Below, piece after piece: positions 36,032 through 45,900 of a stretch of 52,890 bases of DNA. This stretch comes from Candidatus Poribacteria bacterium (lineage in GTDB: Bacteria; Poribacteria; WGA-4E; WGA-3G). The translations under genes and the position numbers were made by a program. The DNA lies in assembly GCA_022822085.1 (NCBI GenBank), contig JAJECK010000048.1, forward strand, positions 1 through 52,890, given 5' to 3'. Under the pieces are notes generated by a model. The model was not told where the DNA came from. It ran no database searches and saw only the letters and a list, made by a program, of their open reading frames with translations. The stretch's first letter is position 1, and each line of letters starts with the position of its first letter.

Positions 36032-37483
36032 ATGACATTCGCAATCCAAAAATCAAATCGTAGAAAGAAACAGCTGCGAGCACTTATTATCTCTCTCTCA
36101 GTCCATCTTATCGCAATCATCGTATTAGCCTTCTGGTTAATAAGACCGCTCATTCAAGAAATTGACGATAGCATGTATGTAGAATTAATGGATTCGTTTA
36201 CCGATACTAAAGAGGTCAGACAGGAGATACCAAAACCGAAACCTAAAATGATACCAAAGATAGAACGTAAAGTCGCAACATCCGGTCTCAAAGGTGTTTC
36301 AAGTTCGCAACGCATCCCTACCCCTGTTACCCCTATTACCCCTATTCAAGATGAAATACCCATTGATGCCCCGTCAATGATACAAAACGTAACAAGACTT
36401 GCCCCATCCCCAGAAAGTGTCCTAAATGAATCTCAACTTGACGGTCCAAAGTTGACAGGTGGTGACGGTCCAACCGAAAGCACTACTCCTGTCCGAAGTA
36501 AAGGGAGTAGCAGTTCAATTGGCATAGCTAATCGTGGTAAAGGCAGTTCAGGATTTGGAAATTTCACCAAAGGCACAGGTACAGGTTCTGGATATGCAGA
36601 TTTAGGTGAAGGATATGGTAAGTTACGAACGTTAAAAGATGAAATTGGGGATAAATTGGGCGGTATCATAAAAGGCACGGGGTCAGACCTTGAAGCACAT
36701 ATTCGTATAATCCGACTAAAGCATACACTTAGTGATTGGTGGCAGGATCCAACCGCAATTCCATCACTGATTAAGTGGTTGCGGGAAAACACTCCTGTCA
36801 GTGCTGATATGAGTTACGCTGGTGGGGCATTAACTATGACAAACCCAGACATTATGAACGCGCCGCTCATCATCATGACAGGGCATGAAAAGGAAATGGT
36901 AGGCAACCGAAATCTAATGAAAGATGGTGAGAAAAGAACGGATGGCTTTACAGATGAAGAACGCGCAGCATTACGGAAGTATGTGCTTGATCAAGGCGGC
37001 ACACTCTTCTTCGACGATTGCGGGTTGAAGGCAGGTTTTTCAGGACTGATAGAACGAGAACTGTACATGATATTTCCCGAATATGCTTTAGAAAAACTCC
37101 CACATGATCACGAAATATATAATATCTACTACCAACTGTCTAAACCCCCAGAAGGCGGCGAGGTATTTTGGGAAAGTGAAAACAAAGCACGACCAACCAA
37201 ATATAAGTTTCATCGTGGCATATATGTACCACGCACACCTGGCGGAAGAAAAACACCCAACCTAAAGTATAAAGATTCACAAGGAGTTCTCCGCACTTCA
37301 AACAGACTGGGTGTCATATTCAATAGAAAAGATTATCTCTGTGCTATGGAAACAGCGGAGATACAATCAAGGACAGCACTTCGGAATCGACGTTCCACAG
37401 ATGTGTATCGGTTCATGACCAACCTAATGGTTTATACCCTAAAATACGGCGGCAACACTGACCGTTCAGAATATAAAGATTAA
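36032..37483 (+). CDS. DUF4159 protein with N-terminal TonB-like membrane anchor
   Basis: A 483-residue protein. A short basic N-terminus is followed by one transmembrane helix (LIISLSVHLIAIIVLAFWLI), then a Pro/Lys-rich periplasmic stretch (EIPKPKPKMIPKIERKV) like TonB. A Gly/Ser-rich low-complexity linker (about residues 140-195) leads to a C-terminal DUF4159 domain. That domain is recognised from APLIIMTGHEKEM, LRKYVLDQGGTLFFDDCG, EHEIYN-type (here DHEIYNIYYQL) and DVYRFMTNLMVYTLKYG. DUF4159 domains have a glutamine-amidotransferase-like fold and commonly occur with DUF58 and MoxR genes. The DUF58 gene 2.2 kb upstream may be its partner, separated by inserted repeat DNA and hicAB. Confidence 0.8.
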   Translation: MTFAIQKSNRRKKQLRALIISLSVHLIAIIVLAFWLIRPLIQEIDDSMYVELMDSFTDTKEVRQEIPKPKPKMIPKIERKVATSGLKGVSSSQRIPTPVTPITPIQDEIPIDAPSMIQNVTRLAPSPESVLNESQLDGPKLTGGDGPTESTTPVRSKGSSSSIGIANRGKGSSGFGNFTKGTGTGSGYADLGEGYGKLRTLKDEIGDKLGGIIKGTGSDLEAHIRIIRLKHTLSDWWQDPTAIPSLIKWLRENTPVSADMSYAGGALTMTNPDIMNAPLIIMTGHEKEMVGNRNLMKDGEKRTDGFTDEERAALRKYVLDQGGTLFFDDCGLKAGFSGLIERELYMIFPEYALEKLPHDHEIYNIYYQLSKPPEGGEVFWESENKARPTKYKFHRGIYVPRTPGGRKTPNLKYKDSQGVLRTSNRLGVIFNRKDYLCAMETAEIQSRTALRNRRSTDVYRFMTNLMVYTLKYGGNTDRSEYKD

Positions 37484-37526
37484 GTCAATATCAGAACAGA
37501 GAACAATTTCAAATACTATTTCAACA

Positions 37527-37583
37527 TGAGTTTGATAATTCGACACAAATGCCTCCGTCCGTTGGGTTGAGAGACGAAACCCA
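37527..37583 (+). repeat. 57-bp dispersed repeat, copy 2
   Basis: Same order of words as the copy at 25515-25571 (TGAGTTTGATAATTC, CTCCGTCCGTTGGG, GACGAAACCC). Lies 44 bases after the DUF4159 stop. Confidence 0.75.
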
Positions 37584-37621
37584 ACGGATAGCGGTTATTT
37601 AATTTAATTATCTAACTTACG

Positions 37622-38065
37622 TTATTTCAACAATTCCTTTAACTTCTGTGAACGATATGCAAAAATCTGTTCTATATCCGGACGAACAATCAGTTTATTA
37701 ATCAACTTCCCACCGGGAACAGCATATAATACCTCATCTCCAACAAGTGTCCCATCATCCGTTTCAACAAATGTGTGTTTATGAATCCAGCAGCGAAAAG
37801 GACCTTTGAGCTGTTCATCAGCGAAAAAATGCGGTGGATTCCATTCTGTTATTTTGGTGCGCCATCGGACAGGAATACCACGGAGTTTCAATCGGTAATC
37901 TATCAGTGTACCAACTTCCATCTCTATTGGGGCAGGTGTAAGCACTACAAGATGTAGCCTCGGTGGCGTTAGTTCTACAAGATTATGCGCATTAGAAAAA
38001 AATGAAAAGACTTCATCCTGCGGTTTTTCAATCAGATGTTCGGTTGTCAGCTTAAAAGTTTTCAT
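37622..38065 (-). CDS. SRPBCC-fold ligand-binding protein
   Basis: A 147-residue single-domain START/Bet v1-like protein. Its features are typical: FKLTTEHLIEKPQDEVFSFFSNAHNLVELTPPRL, then IDYRLKLRGIPVRWRTKITEW, and a C-terminal helix. Family members bind hydrophobic ligands or act as cyclases; the ligand cannot be read from sequence. A GGAGG lies 8 bases before its ATG. It is 33 bases downstream of the membrane cytochrome gene on the same strand, so the two are likely co-transcribed. Confidence 0.85.
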   Translation of the reverse strand: MKTFKLTTEHLIEKPQDEVFSFFSNAHNLVELTPPRLHLVVLTPAPIEMEVGTLIDYRLKLRGIPVRWRTKITEWNPPHFFADEQLKGPFRCWIHKHTFVETDDGTLVGDEVLYAVPGGKLINKLIVRPDIEQIFAYRSQKLKELLK

Positions 38066-38098
38066 TTTCTATTCCTCCGTGGTCCTTTATGTTTTTTC

Positions 38099-39163
38099 TT
38101 ATTCTTCTATCACATAGTTTTCATTCACATAACGTGCGATCAATTCAATCTCTTCCTCTTCAAGATAGAGTCCGTGTTCAATCATCCGATTGATAACTTC
38201 AGTTGTATCTTCTGTAGTTTCAGGCGGATAATCTTCTACATCAGTTATCGGATGGCATTGTGAGCATTTATCTTCAAAAAGTGCTTTTGCTTCCCCTTCG
38301 TCATACGTGTCTGTAATCACATCAGTTGCCTGTTCTACCTCCATTGCAACAGATGCCTTTACAGCTGCGTCTTTCGCAACATCGGTTCGTATCTGTTCCG
38401 CGCGCTGCTGTTTAACTGCGTTCTTGATATCAGGTGTAATTGCAATCAGATATGTAGATACGCTCCACTCCTCCTGTTCGGATATCGGTTCTCCAATCAC
38501 AGGTTTTATCGCCATCCGATGCACTAAACGAACCCAATCTGGTGGTGTCCGTGGTTTAGCAAGAATCGTCCGCAAATCGTGGCAAACAACACATTTCCGT
38601 TGTAACACATGGCGTCCCTCCCGCAACTTCCGTTTTGACGCAAGTTGATCTAACGGTGCCTGAGGGGGCAACTCAGCCGAATCTAATAACTGACGCGTTC
38701 TTGCAATCCCCGCATCACTAAACGCACCTGTCTTTGCTGTCAAGACAGTTTCATGGAATGAAAATGGCACGGACAACCCAATCAACAGATAAGTACATAT
38801 CAGTAAGCATACACCGATATACGGCATTGATTCCTCAAAATGCCGAAAAAAGCGAAGGATAACGACCTTCACTAAAATCAGCACACCGATCGTAATACCA
38901 AGCATCAAGTGTGCAACAGTACGCGGCGGTAATTCAACCTGATATGTCCACAACCGAGGCACCATGTACCACATCATAAAGAGATAGAGCAATGCATAAG
39001 CATAACCCAAGCAACGATGTAAGAGTATCAATGATCGTGGTGCTTCACTCTTATGTGTCTCTTTGTCAAATGGGTATCCCCATAACTTAAACATCAAGAA
39101 AACGGAAGCATTCGCTAATCCCAAAAATATCAGTCCAAATATTGCACTTGTTGATGTTGACAT
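38099..39163 (-). CDS. Membrane-anchored cytochrome with two CxxCH sites
   Basis: A 354-residue protein. The N-terminal half has four likely transmembrane helices (LIFLGLANASVFLMF, CLGYAYALLYLFMMW, HLMLGITIGVLILVKVVIL, YIGVCLLICTYLLIG) with histidines in or near helices, resembling a cytochrome b561-like anchor. The C-terminal half has two c-type haem motifs, KCVVCH and KCSQCH, separated by an Ala/Glu-rich helical linker. The layout suggests electron transfer from the membrane to the periplasm. It is tempting to pair it with the exported CxxCH proteins at 18.9 and 26 kb, but that is inference. Confidence 0.75.
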   Translation of the reverse strand: MSTSTSAIFGLIFLGLANASVFLMFKLWGYPFDKETHKSEAPRSLILLHRCLGYAYALLYLFMMWYMVPRLWTYQVELPPRTVAHLMLGITIGVLILVKVVILRFFRHFEESMPYIGVCLLICTYLLIGLSVPFSFHETVLTAKTGAFSDAGIARTRQLLDSAELPPQAPLDQLASKRKLREGRHVLQRKCVVCHDLRTILAKPRTPPDWVRLVHRMAIKPVIGEPISEQEEWSVSTYLIAITPDIKNAVKQQRAEQIRTDVAKDAAVKASVAMEVEQATDVITDTYDEGEAKALFEDKCSQCHPITDVEDYPPETTEDTTEVINRMIEHGLYLEEEEIELIARYVNENYVIEE

Positions 39164-39253
39164 TATTAGATTTCCTTTATGAATTGTTCGGTGTATATCT
39201 AAACACAGTAGAGGCGGTTCCTAACCGTAATAAAAACCACAATTACCTGGACA

Positions 39254-39317
39254 TTGGCGAGGTTAGGAAGAAATCAACGGTATGAATGCCATTTAGGCAT
39301 TCCCCGCCTCGCCAGCG
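39254..39317. repeat. GCGAGGTTAGG...CCTCGCCAGCG palindrome
   Basis: Same arms as the core hairpin of the tandem repeat at 34547-34950 (TTGGCGAGGTTAGGAA and CCTCGCCAGCG), here with a longer loop that holds a second hairpin (ATGCC-attta-GGCAT). It is the main feature of the 252-base gap between the cytochrome and PhyH genes. Confidence 0.6.
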
Positions 39318-39415
39318 TGAGTGTGTGGGATTGTTGTTCATTGAAATGTGAACGTATTTTCGGATTTTACTACCGCACAAACTACAATTAAATATCTACA
39401 TTGAGTTTTTCCCAA

Positions 39416-40216
39416 TTACGCATCCAACGTAGGACGACTCAATCGCGAGTGATATGGCGGTTCCATAACTGCCCGTTGCCGTTCATTTGCCCATTCTGGT
39501 ATCGGATAAGCTGGCACATAAGCCAAGTTCCCCGCTGTATATCGCGTCAAAATTGAACGTCTCGGATGGTCTGCTGTCCACGGAAGTGTACCGTGCGTCA
39601 CCGCCTCTGTAAAAATAATGGCATCTCCAGCATCACAGACAAGTTGACGGATATGTTCCTGATGCTTCTGATAAAGTCGCATCTCTTGCGGACAAGGGTA
39701 GTTACTCTTATGACTCCCCGGTATAACTATCAATCCACCAGCACCCGGAGGCACATCGGTCAGTTGAATCGTCACAACTGTCAATCCATTGTGCATCCTA
39801 CCATCCCTAAAGATGTAATACTGATTTGGATCAAACCCCGGCCCAGATGAACCGTGAAAGATGAAACCTTCCGCACCTTTATCCATAGAAAGTAGGAACA
39901 TCTGATGATCCATACGGAAACCCTTACCCAATATTTCATTCAGATATGGTACAAGTGTTGGATGTGCCAGCATATCTCGGAATGGGTTACACCACGGTTC
40001 CTCCCATCCAAGCATTCCACCGAGTTCACCTCTACCAAATTCACCTTGCAATTGCTCAGAACCACCATCAAGCGTTTGCTCTTTTGAACGGACGTTCTGT
40101 TGATCAATATGTTTATCAATGGCTTCATTTGCCAACGCCACCTCTTCTGATGTCAACACATTTTTTACAACGATATAACCGTTCAGATCAAATAGATATT
40201 TATCATCAGCATTCAT
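39416..40216 (-). CDS. Phytanoyl-CoA dioxygenase (PhyH) family protein
   Basis: A 266-residue double-stranded beta-helix protein of the Fe(II)/2-oxoglutarate dioxygenase superfamily. Recognisable parts are FDLNGYIVVKNVLTSEE, the strand FIFHGSSGPGF with the proximal iron histidine (His121), GAGGLIVIPGSHKSNYP, and AVTHGTLPW with the distal histidine (His208). Arginines follow for 2-oxoglutarate binding (around 219-225). The canonical HxD motif reads HGS, so the carboxylate ligand is missing at its usual place. Adjacent on the same strand is a sugar-acid dehydratase-like gene 73 bases upstream, suggesting a catabolic operon. Substrate unknown. Confidence 0.85.
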   Translation of the reverse strand: MNADDKYLFDLNGYIVVKNVLTSEEVALANEAIDKHIDQQNVRSKEQTLDGGSEQLQGEFGRGELGGMLGWEEPWCNPFRDMLAHPTLVPYLNEILGKGFRMDHQMFLLSMDKGAEGFIFHGSSGPGFDPNQYYIFRDGRMHNGLTVVTIQLTDVPPGAGGLIVIPGSHKSNYPCPQEMRLYQKHQEHIRQLVCDAGDAIIFTEAVTHGTLPWTADHPRRSILTRYTAGNLAYVPAYPIPEWANERQRAVMEPPYHSRLSRPTLDA

Positions 40217-40289
40217 ATTATATCTCCTCTATTCTGTACACTTTATCTGTAAGACAAGGTCTCCGTGCCGCAACCTACTACACAATCAC

Positions 40290-41417
40290 TTACACTGCAT
40301 ACGCAACAGATCCATCTTCACGCAACGGTGTCGTACCAGTATTCATCGGATGGAATGGTGTTTCTGCAATGAGATCATCGTTAATTTCAACACCCAACCC
40401 AGGAACATCAGGGATCGGAATATATCCGCCTTCCCGTTGATATGCAACTTTGTAGACAGCGAACGCATCCGATTCATCCGCTTTAGTGTATTCCTGTGTG
40501 ACAAAGTTTGGTATACTCGCGTCTAAATGTAGCGAGGCAGCTGTAATCACCGGACCGAGGAAGTTATGTGTAACAACCGCGCTGTGATATGCCTCCGCTA
40601 TCGCAGCGATCTTTTTACAGTGCGTCAGTCCGCCTGCTAAACCAACATCAGGACGCACATATTGCGGTCCTCCTACCTCCAGGAGTTCACGGAACTCCCA
40701 GATACTTACATTGCGTTCACCTAAAGCGAGAGGCGTTGTCATCCGTTTCGCTAATTCCGCTTGCGTTGTGATCGTGTCAATCTGAATCGGGTCTTCAATG
40801 AAATAGAGATTGAAAGGTGCTAATGCCGACTCCAACACAATACTATTCATCGGTGTCAGTTTCCGATGCACCTCAACAATCAGATCCAGATCAGGACCGC
40901 CACCATCTCTCGCTGCAGCAACAAGGTCGCGCGCTGTATTCACCAACCGATCCAATCCCATATCTTGAAAATTACCGACTAACGGGTCAAACTTCAGAGC
41001 AGTAAAACCCTCTTCTACGGCAGCTTTCGCCGCTTCAAACATCGTTTCAGGTGTGCCACCACCACCCAACAGATGCAACCGAATTTTATCCCGACAGTTT
41101 CCCCCAAGCAATTCCCAAATCGGCACATCAAAATATTTGCCCTTAATATCATGTAGGGCGATGTCAACTGCACTTATTGCCCCACTCAATGCAGTTCCCT
41201 TAAACGGACCCATTCGGTACAGGTGCTGCCAATGGTGTTCAATACGCAACGGATTTTGGCCAATCAGGTATTTCTCAAAAGTTTTTACCATCCGCTCCAC
41301 TGCTTCAGGATAACCCCAACACGCAGTTTGACCGATACCACTCAGACCTGTATCTGTCCAAATCCGAATCACGTAACCGTTTCCAATAAAAAACGACTCA
41401 ATCTTATCAATTTTCAT
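40290..41417 (-). CDS. Enolase-superfamily acid-sugar dehydratase (galactonate dehydratase-like)
   Basis: A 375-residue mandelate racemase/muconate lactonizing enzyme family protein. Metal ligands are visible in LIVEVH, FIEDP and ALGERN. The histidine two residues after the first ligand (EVH) and the later VVTHNFLGPV histidine are the arrangement known from D-galactonate dehydratase and related sugar-acid dehydratases. The exact substrate cannot be read. I set the start at ATG 41417, because GGAGGGTACT precedes it; the TTG at 41429 would add four residues. It likely forms an operon with the PhyH gene. Confidence 0.88.
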   Translation of the reverse strand: MKIDKIESFFIGNGYVIRIWTDTGLSGIGQTACWGYPEAVERMVKTFEKYLIGQNPLRIEHHWQHLYRMGPFKGTALSGAISAVDIALHDIKGKYFDVPIWELLGGNCRDKIRLHLLGGGGTPETMFEAAKAAVEEGFTALKFDPLVGNFQDMGLDRLVNTARDLVAAARDGGGPDLDLIVEVHRKLTPMNSIVLESALAPFNLYFIEDPIQIDTITTQAELAKRMTTPLALGERNVSIWEFRELLEVGGPQYVRPDVGLAGGLTHCKKIAAIAEAYHSAVVTHNFLGPVITAASLHLDASIPNFVTQEYTKADESDAFAVYKVAYQREGGYIPIPDVPGLGVEINDDLIAETPFHPMNTGTTPLREDGSVAYAV

Positions 41418-41549
41418 AGTACCCTCCAATGAATATTGTCTTTTCTACGCTTGAACGTATTGTAGCATAAGGCGTTGACAATTGACAATAGTCAAGCGAA
41501 ATTCTTGCATCCGCTTCAAATGACTTGCTTGAAATACCTTTATTTTCTG

Positions 41550-41578
41550 TTGAATTTGTGCCCATTTTATGCTACTCT
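41550..41578 (+). promoter_or_regulatory. Possible promoter of the Rpn-family gene
   Basis: TTGAAT and TACTCT are separated by 17 bases, with the coding start at 41600. The -10 match is weak. Confidence 0.35.
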
Positions 41579-41599
41579 ATATGTATATCATGGGCAGGA

Positions 41600-42676
41600 A
41601 TGAGTATGGCACAAGACACAACATCCAGAGAGCAAGAACTCCGAGAACTATATAAACCTATACTGACAAATTTTCAAGATAGAAGCATAAAATGGTTGTT
41701 AGAGGACAAAGAGAATGTGCGGGGTCTCATAGAAATCCTCACAAAAGAGTTGGCAGACCTGATTGATTTCAGTCAACTTGAGTTCCAAGATAGGACATCC
41801 ATGTCAAGCAAACTACGGGAACAAGTCTCGGATATGCTTTTCAGTGTGCCCTTCAAGAAAGGTTCTGAAACAGATGAACTTCTCATTTATATCTTGATAG
41901 AACATCAATCGACAGTAGATGTGTCTATGGGGTTCCGTTTGCTGTTTTATATGATGAATATCTGGGATGCCCAACGTCAAAGATGGGAACAGGATAACGT
42001 GTCAAAAAGCGAATGGCGTTTGCGTCCGATACTTCCCATCGTGTTTTATAGTGGGGATCGACGGTGGCATGTTCCGTTATCTGTCACAGCAATTATGGAT
42101 ATACCGGAAGTGTTGACTCGGTTCGTTCCCAATTTTGATACACTCTTTCTAAATGTCAAGAAGATAGAAACTACAGAACTTACGAAAACGGATCATCCTT
42201 TTGGATGGTTGCTCAAAGTGCTTCAGAATGAGAAGTCGGATAAGGAAATTATAAAAGAAGCATTAACCGAAGCGATTGCGTCCCTAAACACATTGGAATC
42301 GGAACAGGCGGAATGGAGAAAACGGGCAATTCACTATTTTGTAATGTTGATCACAAGTCGCCGTCCGTCTGGTGAGCATAATGAGTTGATAGATTTAGTG
42401 AATCAGCATTCAGAGGAGGAGGTAGAACTGATGGTAAAGTCAATGGCAGATGTGATGATGGAAAAAGGCATAGAACAGGGCAAAGCACAAGGCGAAATGG
42501 AAGCGAAACAGGTAGCCATCATAAAGTTGATGACGCATCAGTTTCCAGATGTCCCACATACTTTTGTTGAGGCGATACACGAAATTCAGGAGCGTGCCCG
42601 ACTTGACACACTGTTTGATCAGATTTTAACTGCAACATCCTTTGATGATATTGATTTGAATGGGATCGGTAGTTAA
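41600..42676 (+). CDS. Rpn-family (YhgA-like) recombination-promoting nuclease
   Basis: A PD-(D/E)XK superfamily protein of 358 residues: DELLIYILIEHQSTVD carries the ExQ part of the nuclease core, and LRPILPIVFYSGDRRWHVPL is a signature of the YhgA/Transposase_31 family. Rpn proteins are DNA endonucleases that raise recombination and often have variable C-termini. The end here is a charged helix (EKGIEQGKAQGEMEAKQ) followed by a small domain. I chose ATG 41600 (MSMAQDTTS), preceded by GGCAGGA; an ATG at 41525 would overlap the probable promoter. Confidence 0.85.
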   Translation: MSMAQDTTSREQELRELYKPILTNFQDRSIKWLLEDKENVRGLIEILTKELADLIDFSQLEFQDRTSMSSKLREQVSDMLFSVPFKKGSETDELLIYILIEHQSTVDVSMGFRLLFYMMNIWDAQRQRWEQDNVSKSEWRLRPILPIVFYSGDRRWHVPLSVTAIMDIPEVLTRFVPNFDTLFLNVKKIETTELTKTDHPFGWLLKVLQNEKSDKEIIKEALTEAIASLNTLESEQAEWRKRAIHYFVMLITSRRPSGEHNELIDLVNQHSEEEVELMVKSMADVMMEKGIEQGKAQGEMEAKQVAIIKLMTHQFPDVPHTFVEAIHEIQERARLDTLFDQILTATSFDDIDLNGIGS

Positions 42677-42910
42677 TGATACCGTTCTTAGTGTTGAATT
42701 GCGGATTGCACAAAAACCTGTGCACATCCCAGAGGTGCAGTCCAAAACACATCAAACCAATGCAAACCTTTCTTATTTCGCGTAATCTGAGTAATCCGTG
42801 ATTCTGACAACCTTGCACAATCCAGAAAATATTTCCATACATAAGTAAACCCACCCATTTCTTCTGCGTTACAATACTATTACAATCCAAAACAACAATG
42901 GAGAACTCTC
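42677..42910. other. Gap of 234 bases before the SprA-like gene
   Basis: No gene seen. It holds a short GTGCACATCCC..GAGGTGCAGTCC region and a GTAATCTGAGTAATCCGTGA segment, words that occur in dispersed intergenic repeats of other genomes. GGAG at 42900-42903 is the ribosome binding site of the following TTG start. Confidence 0.5.
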
Positions 42911-45900
42911 TTGAACCCAATATCCGAAGATGGATATAGATGTCTATTTATCCTCGCGCTCATATTGTTTTTTCTCGCAAAACCTGCCTTGACTGCGAAT
43001 AAGGACGAATCCACACCACCCCCACAGCAAGAAAACACTGCGAATACACCAATTGAGAACCCCTTTGCCAAAAAACCGAAAAAAGACAATTGGTTACAAA
43101 GTGAAACACAGACAGAACCCCCTGAAGATACATCTGACACACGAGACGAAGGGACAGAACAGGCACTGCGTCGTCAGTTACTAATGCCATATTTAGAGTC
43201 CATACGCCGCTGGAGAAATCCGCCTGACCTCGGAGACCTATCCGAGCTATATAATTGGAAACCCAGAAAAAAAACCGATACAAAAGGTATTGATCTACCT
43301 ATGGATTCAAACCTACAGATAACAGGTTTCCAGTCAGTAACAGTTGAAGTCAACAAAACACACTATTTCGGGGAAGGGGACCTGAACAGATATGGAGGAT
43401 ACGGATATGGCAGCTATGGTGGTTACGATTCCGGGCTTGATCTCGGTTTAAGTTCATCCTACGGATATGAAGATTTTGGCTACAGCGGTGGCTTTGGTGG
43501 TGGATATGATGGATTCGGTTCAGGATATTCAAGCTACGGAAGCGGATATAGCACCTATGGGAGTAGAGGTATCCCCCGCGCATCCGGCATCAACATACGG
43601 CAACAGCAGAAGATAGGTCTACACGGACGTGTCGGGGAACGGACACATATTGCTGTGGACTACAACGCAGGTGATTCTTATGGGGGTGGATATGGCGGCG
43701 GTTACGGGGGGTATAGCGGATATGGACTCGGGGGGGCAAAAGAACAGAAGATTAAAATATGGTATGAAGGAAAACCTGATAGCATCATCAAGACTATCTC
43801 TTTCGGAGACATCACACTTAGCCTACCTAATACACGTTTCCTAAATATCAACCGAAATCTGTTCGGACTTGAAGGTGTTTTTGAATATAAAAACACACGC
43901 TTAACCGCATTCGGTTCACGAAGTAAAGGTATCCGTGAAGTGCGCACGTTCCGAGGACAATCGCGCAGAGCAAGTTTCGGATACGGTCCACGCGGTATTC
44001 AGGTCGCTGATTCAAATTATGTTAAAAATAGATATTATCTAATTCATAAAGGTGAAGATGGGCTGCTACACGACGCATATCTCCCAATCAAATCAGGGAG
44101 TGTTGAAATCTATATTGATGATAGCGTAGTCGGAAACAACCAAGGTGGACAACGAACCAGCCAAGGATATTTCAACCCACAGTTCCCCGGACAAGACTAT
44201 AATATTGACTACGAAACAGGTGAGATTGAATTCCTCTCACCAATCTCTTCAAGTTACACCATCGTTGTCGCTTATGAATATTTAGGCGATGACGGAGGGA
44301 GTGTCGGAAATCCTGGAAATGTATTTTCAGATGAAAATGCGGACGGTTCTATTGATGAAGAAGGCGAAGAAATTGGTTATGTTGTCCTAAAAGAGAAAGG
44401 GTTTCGTGGTACCGCTGCATCACACGTCTACTACATCGGCAACAGAAACATAAACCCACGCGATTTTACATTAACTATTATTAGAGAAGGGCAAAGTGAA
44501 ACCTTTGATACAGATACAGGACCTGTGCCATACATTGAAATATTTGGATTAGACCAGAACGGCGATGGAATCGTTGACCCTGAATTCATTGATTATGACA
44601 GAGGGTTACTCCGTTTTCCAAGTATGCGTCCTTTTGAGATACAGGATCCGCAACACCCATATTATAAATATCGAGATTCCCTAAACAATGAGGCAATTTA
44701 TCAGGAATCATTACGCAGTACCGACCAAATATACACTATCGTCGCTGATTATTCCTATCAATCCGAAACATATAATGTCGGTCTATTCGTCATTCCCGAC
44801 AGCGAAACCGTACGACTAAACGGCAGACTCCTCACCCGGGATACAGACTATATGATGGTCTACGAAGTCGGTTCCATACGATTTTTCAAGGAACTCGACG
44901 AGTTTGATGAAATCGTAGTAGAGTTTGAGAAAACACCATTCGGTGGCGGCACACAGCAAGCAGTCGCTGGTCTATGGCTTGAATACACACACAAACCCAA
45001 ACCGAAATCAGAAAAACAACAAAATCTTGAAGACAGGTTTAATAGACTCGGTGGGTTTCAAACCACGCCAACTGGTTTAGATAACAACCTAAATACAGAC
45101 CCTTTTTCTGTCGGTTTTCCTAACACAGGTTCACGCACAGGACGCGGATTCGGAAATACCGGCTTTGGAACAAGTGGTTTCGGTGGTGGGTTCGGCAGCG
45201 GTTTTGGCGGTGAAGGATATAGTAGCTTTGGTGGTTTCGGTGGACGTTCCAGAATCGGACCCAGTTATTATGGCGGATACGGAACAGGTATGAACTATTT
45301 CAACCCTGTCTTCCAAAAAGGCTTTAACATCTCAACTGGATACATCCTAACTACAGGACAAAAACCAGCACAGATACCAGATGTCAACAGTGTTCCAAAC
45401 AGATTGCAAGCGTTTAATATCAACACAAGCTTTGGCAGAGAATTCAATATCGCATGGTTAGTTAATCCACTTCCCTTTGTCAACACACGCTACTTTCCAC
45501 TTTCCTTTGACTTCAGCGGAGAAGCCGCATATTCACATAATAACCCAAACAGCGTTGGTGTTGCAATGATTGATAGCATGGAAGGTGTAAAGCAAACCTC
45601 AACAATATCCACTATAAAATATAATTGGAAACCGAGTAGCCTTCCTTATATCCCTGATGTACCTGCTTCAGAATACAATGTGATCCCAACACAGGAAAAT
45701 AGGGCACTCTTTAATGTTGTCCTCAGAGACAGGGAAGAAGCAGACGCTGTCGGAAATTATATGAGAAACAGAGATATCCCCTCATCCTCTATACAACCGC
45801 TATCTCTATCAACTGAAGAACGCACGATTATGGAAATCGGATACGATTTTACAGATCTCGTTGAAGAATGGGGGGGCTTCTCAAACGGTATCTCAAACTC

